Below, in pieces: positions 25,407-37,234 of a stretch of DNA of 64,000 bases (positions are counted from its first letter, which is position 1; every line of letters starts with the position of its first letter). The stretch covers positions 15,906,660 through 15,970,659 of the forward strand of contig NC_087069.1 in NCBI RefSeq assembly GCF_963678635.1, written 5' to 3'. Source of the DNA: Symsagittifera roscoffensis. Its lineage: Eukaryota; Xenacoelomorpha; Acoela; Convolutidae. The position numbers and the translations under genes were made by a program. The notes below the pieces were generated by a model. The model was given only the letters and a program-made list of their open reading frames with translations. It had not been told where the DNA came from and did not search any database.

Positions 25407-28317
25407 TCAACCCGATAACAGTCGGAATCTAAGCGAGGGAGAGTTTCGGCAATTTGAGCATCGACAGAGCATCTTCCAAGTGCACAAGTTGTCTGTGTCA
25501 TAGACGTCAGTCGCGAAGTTCTTGTACAGTCGAGTGAGGCGCTGTTTCAGACCAGCGGTCTGATGGAATTTGATGATCGGGTCAATAAAGTTCGCCAATC
25601 GTGAACACCTGTTCCAGAAGTTGTTTTCGCATTTGGTATACCGGTAATTCTTGACATGAAACGCAACAGTAGTAGTACTCCTGGTAGTCGATGGAGCAGA
25701 GAAGCGTACATGTGAAGACCAGTCATAATCGTATTTTCCTTTTATTATTGAAGAAAAGAGTAAGAGAGCATGAAGTTCAATGTATAGACAAATAGGCAGA
25801 AGAGCCAGCTGAGCCAATCTTTGCTTATAGGGTAGAGGTGTAAAATTTAAAAACTATTTGGTTGCATGCCGCTGCACTTGCTCGAGATTCTTCAGTTCAG
25901 AGCGATTAGCACAATATACTGGCGAGCCATATAGAAGGATTGGGACGATAAACCCACAACAAGCATGAAGTTTAGTGAAGTAGGCACAAGAGTTAGATGT
26001 GTTGCGCTTGATAAGAAGCAGACTTTTTGAAGCTTTGGAGACCCGAGAATTGGTGTGATGTGACCATGTCAGTGTGTCAGTGATGAAGACCCCGAGATCG
26101 CGTTCTTTACTATCGTGATGAATGGTAAGATTTTTGCAGTGTACGTCTCGAGGTGTATCGCGAAACCAAATGGTTTTGCTCTTGGTTGGATTAATTGGCA
26201 TGTAGTTATCAGCGCACCAACGATTGATAGTATTCGCATCATTTGACAGATCCAGGAATGACGTTGACCAGAGTTTGATATCGTCTGCGAAGGCGGAATT
26301 AAGGCAGGTTAAGGAGGTAAGCAAATCGTTCAAATAAATGAGAAACAATAAAGGTCCAAGTATGGAGCCTTGGGGAACACCACTTGTAATACGAACGCCT
26401 GTGAAAGTTTCTCGCCATCTCTAACCCTTTGGGAACGACCAGTCAGGTAGCTTGTGACAAGGGAGAGTAGCTTTCCTTTTACACCGATTTGGTGGAGCTT
26501 GCGAATAAGTACAGATTGTTATACACGATCGAAAGCTTTCTCAAAGTCCACGTACAACGTCAGTAATTCATTGACGCTCAAATCATCGTATTTATCATAC
26601 AGATTGTCGAGGTACTGAAGGAGCTGCAAAACAGCAGACTGATTTCGCAGGTATTCAAATTGATTCGATGAGAGCTTAGGTCTCACAAATCGTGAAGCTT
26701 ATTGAATGTTACACGCTCAAATATTTTACTGACCGCAGATAGCAGTGATATCGGTCGGTAACAGGAAGCCAAGGACTTGTTAGCATCTTTGAAGATTGGA
26801 ACGATCACAGATTCCTTCCAGACTCCGGGGAAAATACCCTTGCACATACATGTTTTGAAGAGAAGTAGCAGCGACGGTGAAATGACATGGTACGGATGTT
26901 TGAAAATGCAGTTTGGAAGATTGTCCGGGCCTGTAGAGACTGAGATTTTCATCTTCGCGCAGATATGCTCAATGGCTTCATTCGTGATTGTGATATGGTG
27001 AATTGTCGAATCTGACTGTTCGTCTGAAAAAAGAGAAGAATCGTGCGACAGAGGATTATATACGGAAGCGAAGTATTTGTTGAATAAATCAGCCTTATCA
27101 ATGTCCGTAGCAGCTTCCAGATGGTTCCAATGCATTTTGTCAGGCAGAGTTGAAGAACCTTTAACAGATTTGAAGTACCGATATAGGTCTCCAAAGTTTT
27201 GGCTAGAGAATACGTCACACTCATACTGTTGTTTATCGTCGTTGAGAGCATTCATTGCCGAGACCTCTGCCGTGCACAACCGCACTACCGTGGCCGGGTT
27301 AGAATAGTCCACATGCTTTCGGCGAGTATTTGCTATTTTGATGAGGTTGGACGTCGCTTGTGAGGTCCACGGAGGAAGATTACGGCGGTGCTTCGTTCGT
27401 TTTGGAACATGCCGTGCGATACCGTCGTTTATCCATTTATACCAGGAGCATGTAAGGATGTCCACACTACTGTAGCAATAAGGAGAAAACTTGTGGGTTC
27501 GGAAGTAAAAAGCCAATTATTCCCAGTCGACTCTGGAGTAACTGAACTGGTTGCTAGAAGGTCGGTTAATAGCTGTTATGGAAAGATCGATTTCAATGCA
27601 ATAAGGTTGGTGGTCGGAGAGAGCCCGGCCCATGGTTTGCAGAGAGTCGGATAACGATTTATCACGGCAGCAATTTAGAATAAAGCTGTCTGCATTGCAC
27701 AGGATAACGTCGAGGTTGGCGTCGAGCAGCTGTTCAAAGTTGTATTGGGAAAGGATTTTCAGTATTTCATATTCATAGGTGTTCGCAGAAGACATTGCAA
27801 TCCAGTTAGTGGACGTGAAGTTGATGTCGCCACATATTATTGTGAATAAGCATTTCAGAGTGGATTGAGCCCTCGCCAAGTCGGGGACTAATGAAGAGAA
27901 GTCGGCTAGTGGCCAGTGGTAAAGACTGGTGGATGGAGGATTGTAAATACAGCAAACAATGAAGTTGACCGCACCGACACTACACATAACAGATACACAA
28001 TCGTTGTACTGGCGAGAGAGTTGCGCAACGTTCGCCTTTACCCAGTCAGCAATGCCGATTAGGACACCCCCATGACGGCTACTGTCAGTCTGACGGTGAT
28101 CACGGTCACGTCTGAAGATACGATAACCAGGAATAAATATGGAGGCATCCGTAACGGACTCAGTGAGCCATGTTTCGGTCAAGGCAAACACAGTAACCTG
28201 GCGAGTCATTATGGCATTGGCAAATAGCATTCGCCTTGACAGATGTAGTAAACTGCGAATGTTATACGAGACTAGGTTGGTAGTTGATTTGACTACTTGG
28301 TTTGACGGTGACGGGAG
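25407..28317 (-). pseudogene. LINE ORF2: endonuclease-reverse transcriptase, disrupted
   Basis: Reading on the minus strand. The endonuclease starts near NLVSYNIRSL and shows LTETWL, GDINFTSTNW and SDHQP, the AP-endonuclease motifs. After one stop (27517-27519) the frame continues into the linker and reverse transcriptase: SVIVPIFK, YRPISLLS, then in other frames FEKAFD, SGVPQGSILGP and the catalytic FADD (26.28 kb). The C-terminus (LYGSPVYCANRSELKNLEQVQR, then the segment at 25407-25817) is normal for CR1-like elements. At least three frame breaks and one stop make it a pseudogene. It would have nicked target DNA and copied its own RNA. Confidence 0.85.
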
Positions 28318-28473
28318 TCAACATTCTACTACACTCCACCTGTTATCAATTTTCTGTTCCAAGGAAAGATCTCGGATCCGCTAGCTCTTGCGTTCAGTAC
28401 TTGTCCAATCAGTTCACGTCTCTTTAGCAGTAGAGCATTTTCACGTTGAATTTTAGCAGGAGATAATTCCTTG

Positions 28474-29190
28474 TCAATAAAAAAATATTTGGTTTTCATA
28501 CTGTTTCAGTTTAGATCTGGAGATTAGGGCCAGACGAGGCTGCCATGCGTTCGGAAATTTGACCAGTAGTGGACGACATCTATTCTTCTCGAATTTCCCA
28601 AGGCGCCGTATATCTGCGATGTCAGCATTGGACCCTAGCAAAAATTGCAAAAGCTTTCGAGCTTCCTCCATGTCACTTTTATAGCGTTCATGATGATTTG
28701 GTTTATCTACCTCCGGAATGCCTCGAACACGTTTACTAGTGTCGGTTGACATTAAAGGAGATGTAGCGTGAGGAGGCGCTACAGTGGTCAGCAGAAGTAG
28801 ATAGAGGGGGTACTCAGTTTGAGAAGTAGCGAAAAGTTTTTCGGCAGTTTCAGTGACGATCTTCTCGATTACATTCACTCGTTCTACAACAGTATCGAAA
28901 AGGAGGGCGGAGGCATCAGACGACCTGTTCGACGCCAGGTCGTTGAGAATGACGTCTCTTCGGTTGCGTTCGACACAGTAGTTGCACAGCAGTAAGACGT
29001 TAAGAGAGATGAGTTGTATGCCCGCAATAGCATCTTCCGGTATACCAGTACACTGAACCGACAGGTGCATTACCTTTCCGCAACAGACACATAAAAATAC
29101 ATCGTCTGCCATTTTGATCCCGGTCTGGCAAGTGGAACAGTTGCGAGGTTGGTGGACAGGTGTGGAGCCAGTGTTGGTATCCTCGCTCAA
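28474..29190 (-). pseudogene. LINE ORF1: PHD-finger/RNA-binding protein
   Basis: The frame has no AUG ahead of its zinc finger; it opens at a UUG and the first AUG lies inside the finger, so the start is probably mutated. The finger reads CSTC, then CVCCGKVMHLSVQC and CNYC, a PHD-type Cys4-His-Cys3 pattern known from CR1/L2-type ORF1 proteins. The C-terminal part (DIRRLGKFEKNRCRPLLVKF) is the typical RNA-binding segment of the same ORF1 class. The expected job is binding LINE RNA into particles. Confidence 0.7.
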
Positions 29191-29623
29191 TGTCTTATAT
29201 GAAACGTATGATAAGTATTTTCTCCTTAGACTACTCGTGCATCCCTTGTGTAATCACATTTCAGAGATAACTCAACCTTTATAAAAAAAACTCAGCAAGG
29301 TTGCGATTTTACAGATGAGTGTATTTCACGAAAACGCCTAACAAAGAAATGAGTTCGACGAGCTCAAGTTTGACAGTTACCAATCAATTTGCTTTTTGAA
29401 TTCTATTAACTTTGGCCATTCAGAGTTGGAAATCATCCTTAATTATCAGCAAACTAAAAATGCTTTCAGTTTGATCCGTGTAGGGGAAAATGGAGAAGAG
29501 GTAGTTTCTATAATTTATAGCCGTGTGCTCGGAGAATTCTGCACCGGTTCGAAAAACAATATCGAAGCCTGATTGGATGAAATTAATAGAAATCAAGAGC
29601 AAACACTAGTGGTTAAAGTTAAC

Positions 29624-29806
29624 CTAATCTCGCTGATTTTTAAATTTGTTTTCTTTCAGCAACATTTTCGTAAATCTGTAATCTATCGCCCCTTTTTGAA
29701 TTAAAACGCGACAATGCTCTTCGTCCATTTCACATGTATAAGCAGTGGATGAAAACACGACTGGTACCATGCAAACAATAACAAACCAAATGGCTGAGAA
29801 TTTCAT
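29624..29806 (-). CDS. Possible small secreted protein (60 aa)
   Basis: AUG-started. The first ~20 residues form a good signal peptide (FSAIWFVIVCMVPVVFSS); the mature part is about 40 residues with two Cys (YTCEMDEEHCRVL) and a basic tail. There is a terminating TAG. A second short frame (29420-29602) lies downstream on the same strand behind a possible acceptor CCAATCAG; it could be a further exon, but no donor before the stop was found. Could be a single-exon gene or the first exon of a longer one. Confidence 0.35.
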   Translation of the reverse strand: MKFSAIWFVIVCMVPVVFSSTAYTCEMDEEHCRVLIQKGAIDYRFTKMLLKENKFKNQRD

Positions 29807-30184
29807 TTTGAAACAGTTTAACGATGAAATTTTGCAGATAAAAAGCTGTTAAAGCTGGTAAAAGCTGGTAAAGGATTTTTCGTGAGTTGCCTCGAAGTTT
29901 ATAAGCTCAGTTTTTCATAAAATGTCAAGTTTGTTGAAGGACTTTTATTTTATCGTAATTCAGAAGGGTGAACTGAAAAGTAGAACGTCCGAAAATTTAC
30001 TTCTGTGAACTAAGATAGCTATCATAATATGGCGTGTGTACAAATTTGGCAGTTAATGATCAGTTTGCAAACAAAATTTATCAGTTAAAGATCCGGATTT
30101 CTGATTAAATTTTCTTTATTCTTCCTTAAGCAAGTAATACAGTTTTAAAATGTTCTCGCACTGATTAGCATACCATTCTTTGAC
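29807..30184. other. Non-coding spacer
   Basis: AT-rich, with a small direct repeat AAAGCTGGT near 29845-29870. No gene seen. Confidence 0.5.
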
Positions 30185-31148
30185 CCGATTTTTTCTAGGT
30201 ACCAGGGTTGACCAAAAATGCAAGTCGTACCCTTTTCATATATGAAAAAATGCTAATCATACACTTTTTATGGAGTTCCATGAGAACAGAAAATTGCATA
30301 AAAGGTCTATGATTAGTGATTTTTCATAAATTGAATTTGTATGACTAGCATTTTTCCGTAATCCAACAATATTGATTTTCTACATTTTACTTGCTCTTTT
30401 TTGGTTGTGTTTGTAACTGAACACAAATGACATAAACCTTGGTTACTCAAACGTAGTCACCAAGGTTTTGGCCGTCTCGCACTAAAATTACATTGGAAAC
30501 AGCCTGAAATGTTTTAATTCTGTCGCACACAAAAAATATAACGAAAGTGACGAACTTTTAAATTTTGGCAAAAGTTTTCAATGAATATTTGTTCTAAAAT
30601 TTGAACTTTTAATTTACCAGACATTGATCAAAGCATACAAAAACAAGCCATACCAAAGAAAGAAAGGTTTTAAGCGTTTTTGAAAAAAGTTAATAGGAGA
30701 AAACGAAAAAAATCCAATATTAGTATATGTAGGACTACGTTATACACACAAAAAATTCAAACTTGCAGGCACAATTTTTTTTCTCAAAAAACCTTTCTTT
30801 TAGCACAAAAAACAATTTGCGGTGGAAAAAAAACAAAACAATTTTTGGAGAGAATTTCAAAAACACTTTTGTTATCGCCATCAAAAAAATGCTAGTCATA
30901 CAATTTACATAAAAGGAAATTGTATGATTAGCAGTTTTTTTTTGACAAAAAGTTTATCTTTTTTATTTGGTTGATACACCGAATTTTATGCCAAAACAAG
31001 AGAAAAGATCTTCGAAAAATCGATGACACCATTTTAGCAAAATGTATGAAATTTGTATGAATAGTATTTTTTCATAGACTTAGTTTATGGAAATGTATGA
31101 TTAGCATTTTTTGTCTTTGGAGGTCAACCCGGGTGTCAAAAAAAATAG
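30185..31148. mobile_element. Foldback/non-autonomous DNA transposon
   Basis: Ends are inverted repeats: left GGTACCAGGGTTGACC (about 30199-30214), right complement GACACCCGGGTTGACC (about 31118-31133), each preceded by a T-run (ATTTTTT). Inside, the unit TGCTAATCATAC and its complement GTATGATTAGCA recur at least five times (30250, 30340, 30890, 30925, 31095). No transposase frame. About 0.95 kb. Target duplication not determined. Confidence 0.55.
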
Positions 31149-33117
31149 GTATACGCACAGAACTTTCATGGACAAAAATCGATTTGAGCTTGATTGCCAT
31201 GGTCCTTAGAAGCACAACAAGACTGCTCGTAACAGGGCAAAGCCTTGAATGTTCTGACTGTCTTTTAAGGTCTATGGAGTAGTAGTAACATGAAAAAAAT
31301 AAATGTAAAAAAAATTAATTTTTATACGAATTTTTTGGGAAAATCATCCCCCCACACGCCATATAAGGTACAAAAAATTAGAATTTGCTCTATATAACAA
31401 AATAAATATGGCGAATTAGCTTTCTTCAACCAATTTGGAGAAAAAATGATAAATCTCCGCTTGCGCTTTAATAGCGCGAAACATATCCAATGGCAATCTT
31501 TAAATTGTTCAAAGGCAATCTTGAAACACCCAAACTTTTCAAATTCAAGCTCAGGACAACAATAGTTTCAAATCTATATTAAAAAAACTGTCAAAAATGG
31601 CTGGTTAAAAAATCGAGTATTGTCTGCAGAAAAAAACCATCCGGAGCACAAACGTTCCGTTACTTTCATTACGAAACTTGGAACGAAAACACCAAATTAT
31701 AATCTTTTTAAAATGCATCAAATTGCTTTTATTTATTGAATAAACAGTATCCAAGGTAAATTCATTATAATCGATTTTTTTGTTCCGACTATCGTGACCA
31801 AAGTAACGGAATATTTGTACTCGTGGTGGTTTTTTACAGATACTGTTGTCCTGAGCACAAATTTGAAAATTACGGGGGTTTAAAGATTTCCCTTTTGGCT
31901 AATTTGGGACAAGAAAGCGTAGAGTTCATGCGTCGTCGAAACTATTCCAAATTGGCTGAAAAAAGCATATTTGCTATATTTGTTTTGTTACAAGGAGTGA
32001 AGGAGTGAAAACTATCACCTTGAATTTCATATGGCCCGTGGGGGGATGATTTTTACAAGAAATCTCAAAAAAAAAATTCTTGCTTTGTTTTATTACAATA
32101 AATTTTTTCTTGTGATTACTGCTCCATAGAAAGACAGTCAAAAAATTCAGGGCTTTTGCTCTGGCACAAGCAGTTTTTTTATGGAGAATGACCATGAAAC
32201 TAAAATACAATACTTTTTTTGTTTCACTTTTATTAAAACGTGGTTGAATGACTTAAGGCTTCAAAAATACAGTTTGTGTTGGCCACTCAATTAATAAATC
32301 CAAAATTCTCAGTTCAAATCAGATGAGCTTCAATTTTTGCAAGATGTTATAACGTGTATGAATCTGTACATATCTCTATTCAAGAAGAATTGATGAAAAA
32401 GTCTGCCAGTTACAGTTCTAATGTTAAAAGCAACTTGACTTGTTTGCAAAACCGGCTGGGTCAGAATCAATTGGTTCGAGAATTAGTGTTACATAGACGA
32501 CGACAGTTATTTGACTTGTGTGCAACTGCTATTTTCAGTCGTGAATGGAAAACGATTTCAATTCAACTCATAAGACATAAGTTTATTTCAAATCTTTTCA
32601 GAGTCTTCACTTTGAAGAAGATGGTCCCCCGTTAACGCTAGAAAATTATCACAATCACTATTATTTGTAATTAAACTTCACCTCTAATCAGATTACCAGA
32701 TTACACCTAGCATTTGAAATAGATCAGACGATTCTGTTGAAAAAATAGTTTGTAAATTGTAACGTTCGCCAAAAGTACATATCGACGGAAAAAAAGCTAC
32801 CTTATGAAAAGACTTGATAGCATCTAAACACAGCTTCACATGCTTTTAAACGTCTCTACCAAAGTCAGTTCTGTAGGTGGCTCATTAACATCGGTTCGAA
32901 AAAGTCATTACATTTTCGGAAGATTGGCCAGATCGCGTAAATTAACTTAGTTACATGAAAAAATAGTGAGCTCATGGCCAGATCTCATTATCCCCATAGT
33001 CACTCCTAAAAACAGGGTTACTGCTTATTTATCATACCACCATGGTTTTTGTTCAGTACTTAAGAATCATCATATCCATCGGAGATTGATAAACCCTTTC
33101 CCTCATCTCCTAGCTTC
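31149..33117. other. Unassigned region with diverged duplications
   Basis: 31490-31700 resembles 39730-39960 (shared phrases GGCAATCTT, CAAACATT/CAAACGTT, GTTACTTT...TTACGA). 32250-32640 resembles 35410-35890, including TTCAAATCAGATGA, ATGAAAAAG and GTTTGCAAAACC. The 32354-32635 plus-strand frame in the latter has exon-like sequence (SIQEELMKKSASYSS...) but its duplicate is frame-broken, so it is at best a remnant. Confidence 0.4.
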
Positions 33118-36100
33118 TTATACTCTGAAAATGAATTCGGTGTTAATTAAATTCATCTCAGGACATACCAGGAAATTAAAAGTTGGTGTAATAAAGTTCC
33201 CACTGTTTTCCCGACGCCCTTCAGGATCCTTGAATCCGGACGAAGAGCTGTCTTGTCGTAGTTCTGGAAGGGTAATGAAAGCCTCCCGATACCCCTCCGA
33301 AATCTCGGGAATCACTCTGTAACGGTCGTAGCTAAACAATGGTTACAATTTGGATTAGTCATCCAACAATTATCTCGATCGCAATTTTGATTCGTACCGT
33401 AGGACTGCTTTCTACTAGCGAAAATTGTTCTTCTGATGATTTTCGCGCTTTTTCAGTTTTCGCGAAAATAAAAATGGTCACGTGTTTCTCAATCAGTTTT
33501 TCTAAAATTTCACATGTCAGCTGAAACCGACCATCACATTTCGCTTATTTTATCAAATATCACCGTAAATCTTCTGAAACAGCCAATCCTCCCGCTGAAC
33601 TGTTCCAATTAAATATCGATAATCAAGAACTTTGATGCCATTCTGGTCGAATGTCACAATTTGTCGTTTAAGTAGATAATATAACGACGATAAGAGCTGT
33701 CTTGTCGTGGCTCTGGAAGTGTAATGAAAGCCTCTCGATACCACTCCGAAATCTCGGGAATCACTCTGTAACGGTTGTAGCTAAACAATGGTTACAATTC
33801 GGATTAGTCTTCCAACAATAATCTCGATCGCAATTTTGATTCGTACCGTAGGGATGCTTTCCATTAGCAAAAATCGTTCTTCTGATGACTTTTACGCTTT
33901 TTCAGTTTTCGCAAAAATAAAAATGGTCACGTGTCTTTTCAATCAGTTTCTTAAATATGCACATGTCAGCTGAAACCGACCATCCCAATTCGATTAGTTT
34001 ATCAGATAATACCGTTAATCTTCTGAGACAGCCAATCCTTCCATAAAACTGTTCCAATAAATTATCGATAATCTTGCTTTTTGATTGCCATTCTTGTCGA
34101 ATGTCAAAATTTGTCGCTTGCGTAGATAATAAAATAATGGTTTGTCGAGCCGACTCGTTAAAATTTGTATTAAAACACTTGTCTTTTAGTGAATCTTTTC
34201 TAATTACAATGTTAATTGCATTACCAATATTTTCAACCTTAGGATAAACACCCTCATTTATACGTTTTTCTAAACTTCTGTTTCATTTAGTTACTAAGTA
34301 TCAAATCTATGTTTTTTTTAGTTTCAAAAACCCTAAAAACAAATGAACCGTCAAAAATAATTTAAAACTATTGCCCAAAGTCATTTGTTTATTGAAAAAC
34401 AACAATCCTCAAAAGACACGCCTTTCTGTAAGGGATATCATCAGCAGTTCAGTGGTGATAGATATAAAATTGTCAAAAAAATGATTTCGTTTCAACACCA
34501 GCATATATACAATAAGTTGCGAAAAGTGGAGTGTTGCATGAAAATTTTTACCATGAAAAAAAAAAGAAGACGACATATTTTTTATGCATTCTTTGAACAA
34601 CTTCGTTATTAACAGTCGCTATTGTCAGCAACAACCTTCAAACCAAAAAAAATATACAAAAAAAGTATATTAAAAAAGGCAATTAAACAAGCAGCCATAT
34701 CAACAGTCAAAAAACGACTTGGTGGAGTGAAGTCTGAAAAACAGAAAAACTACTATTTCTAAAAACCAAATTCAAGAACCATCGATCAAGCAAAGCTAAA
34801 AAACAAAAGCCTACAAAAAGAGAATCCTTTAGTTTCAAAATCCGCTCCTACCAAATGGGAAAATTCCCAAATCAACAAACCGTTCATGTCTCGATTTTTT
34901 CAACAGACCGGAGGTATTGGTAAAATTTGACAAATAGTATAGCAGGAAAAACTTCCCATCATTTTCGATAATGCTACAGTAGTTGAATTTTTTTGAATAC
35001 CGATCGGAACTTTTATTGAATACCGATCGGAAGTCAGAAGGCGAAGCAACAAAAAAATTGACGATAATAATTTGGCAAGTTATGAAACAACGAGAAATGT
35101 TGCTGCTATATCAAAGGTAGCTTTTACACTGAGTTTTCCCAGGTTGCGATGTCATATTGAATAATGAAGTTGTTTACACTGCGAACAATATATATGCTCA
35201 GAGAGTTTTTCTCGAATGAGGTTGCATAAACTTGCAAGTCAAAGTTATTCATATGAATCAGATCCTTCTTGTATGGATATTGACAAAATTGACCTTAATC
35301 CACGTGAGGAATGGACTGAAAGATCTCAAACTGGGTTCCTATGAAAGTTTAGCCGTTATTTTCTTTGCACAGATCAATTATTTTATCCCGAATAGCAATT
35401 TGAGGATACGACTTACTGCTTCAAAACCACAGTTTGGGTGCGCCACTCAAGTAATAAATACAAAATTCCCGGTTCAAATCAGATGAACTTTAAATTTTGC
35501 AAGATATTATACCGTGTCTGAGTCGGTATACATCTCCGTTCAAGAAAAATTAATGAAAAAGCCTGCCAGATACAATTTTAATGTTAAAAGCAAATTGTTT
35601 GCAAAACCAGCTGGGTGAGAACCAATTTGATCGAGAAAAAGTTTTACCTATTTGGCTATTAGTTTTTGACATTTGTCCAATTACTCTTTTCAGTAATGAA
35701 TGGAAGACGAGTTCACTTCAATTGTTAAACATAACTTAAGAGCAGTTCGCACTTCTTCGAATGGAACTGCCAGCAAGTCTATACCATATTTAAGTAAAAA
35801 AAACTCATAGCCCGCAAGTCTATTTCAAAACATTTCAGATACTCCACTCTGAAGAATATTACCCCCCGTTAACGCTAGAAAACTATCCCAATCACTTTTA
35901 ATTGTTATTTGACCTCACAACTACTCAACAGTAAAATCAAATACTCCTCGACTTGATCTGGCAATTTCCGGAATTTCTGGTGACCTTATTGAGGTGTTAG
36001 TGATAAAAAGCGACCATCTATATTCTCAAATGATCAAAACGGAAAAGTTTTAAAGAATGGATGATTTTTTTTCAAACAAAATCATTGATGAAATTTCTTA

Positions 36101-37234
36101 TTTAAAGTTTAATTTTACTGATTCCTTTTCTTCAAATGACTGCCATTTCCCAAGGCTACAAGACAACACCTTTCAAATTGTAAACAAAAGCCATCGTACA
36201 CCAGGTGGACATTGGATAAGGATTAGGAGAAAAATGTTTTTTTTTTAATGGTAACTCCTATCAAAATCACTTTGGGATGTATCCACTTATTCAGTCTCAG
36301 TTGAAAACGGCCCACCTATGAAGTACAGTGAACCTTGAACTACTAAGTTACCCAACAGAATCCTAAGTCTTGTGAAATTATTTTGCCTGAAAAGTTTTTC
36401 CGAATTCTCTTACTGTCTGCGTTAATAGTGGCTTAGAGTTATTGCATTTGATGAATTTTTTTTTTGTAAATTATATCGCTTGAAAAAAAAACACTATGGT
36501 TTTAAAATTATTTTTAAAATATTTCATTTAAACTAAGTTTTTTCTAGAAAACTAGTCTGAGGTTTTACGAAGCGTAGTGTTAGTTTCACAGTATATCAGC
36601 TCAAAGTACAAGTACAAATTTCAGACTCATAAAATGTATGAGTGTTCCTTGTAAATCTTGAATTTCTTATTGAGTATAGTGAAAGTTGTTCCTGTCGTTT
36701 TATCTTCACTGAAAATCTGTGAAATATTTGAATCGATATTCTCTATTGAGCTCTACCTATTGTTTTTAAGCTTAACGCAAAAAAGTAAAAATTTTAACAT
36801 AGTATCGCCAACAAAACCATTTTCCACAATGTTTGAGTTCACAAAAAATGCTTGATGCTTTCCAAAATAAGATAGAAAGAAAGGTTCAATTTTGTCCAAG
36901 ATTGAACCATTCTGTGCAAAAACAAACTAATCGTAGTTCTTCAATTTGCTTAGATGGTACTATGTCGGAATGTCCGGTCGTCTCGTTAAATTTTGTAGTG
37001 AAAACGTTGTCTTTCAGTGAACTTTTTCTAATTACAACGTTAATTGAATTACCAATAGCATACATCAAGGGCATACCGTGTTTTTTGAAACTTCCGTGTT
37101 ATTTGATTACTGATTTTTGAATCCATGATTTTTTTACTTTCAAAAACACCAAACACAAATGAACGATCAGGGACGTTATATAAATTCATATGAAACTTGG
37201 TTTCTGTAAAAGCAACTTCCCTGTGTCCTGTCAA
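33118..37234 (-). pseudogene. Decayed, duplicated gene remnants (minus strand)
   Basis: Several minus-strand pieces look like old protein-coding sequence. In the 449-bp tandem repeat both units encode a similar peptide with YGTNQNCDRD, CW and TNPNCNHCLATTVTE followed by a stop. Pieces near 34130-34300 and 36890-37070 share IGNxINxVIRKxSLKD and FNE. The segment 37049-37234 reads NLYNVPDRSFVFGVFESKK. Frames change repeatedly, so these are best taken as fragments of one duplicated family. I cannot name the family. Confidence 0.35.
33245..34140. repeat. Tandem duplication, about 449-bp period
   Basis: GAGCTGTCTTGTCGT starts at 33245 and again at 33694; the following ~300 bp match closely (CCGAAATCTCGGGAATCACTC, TAGCTAAACAATGGTTACAA, TCGATCGCAATTTTGATTCG) before diverging with small indels. 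Confidence 0.75.

Larger units (their letters stand above)
25331..29220 (-). mobile_element. Decayed CR1/Jockey-superfamily LINE
   Basis: A minus-strand non-LTR retrotransposon of about 3.9 kb: ORF1 with a PHD-like finger, ORF2 with AP endonuclease then reverse transcriptase, and a 3' tail GACTTTAGTCTCTAAATCCC followed by ATT triplets. It has lost function: ORF2 has an in-frame stop at 27517-27519, frame changes near 26683 and 26349, and another near 25850. The 5' end is set approximately by the start of ORF1. Confidence 0.88.

Noticed and set aside
24949-25410. 153-aa minus-strand frame with a run of Tyr
   Set aside because: It reads through the LINE's ATT tail and AT-rich flank; the Tyr run is the microsatellite in translation.
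33339-33973. Two similar 61-aa plus-strand frames (MVTIWISHPTIIS / MVTIRISLPTIIS)
   Set aside because: They are the complement of the better minus-strand peptide in the 449-bp tandem repeat; similarity comes from the duplication.
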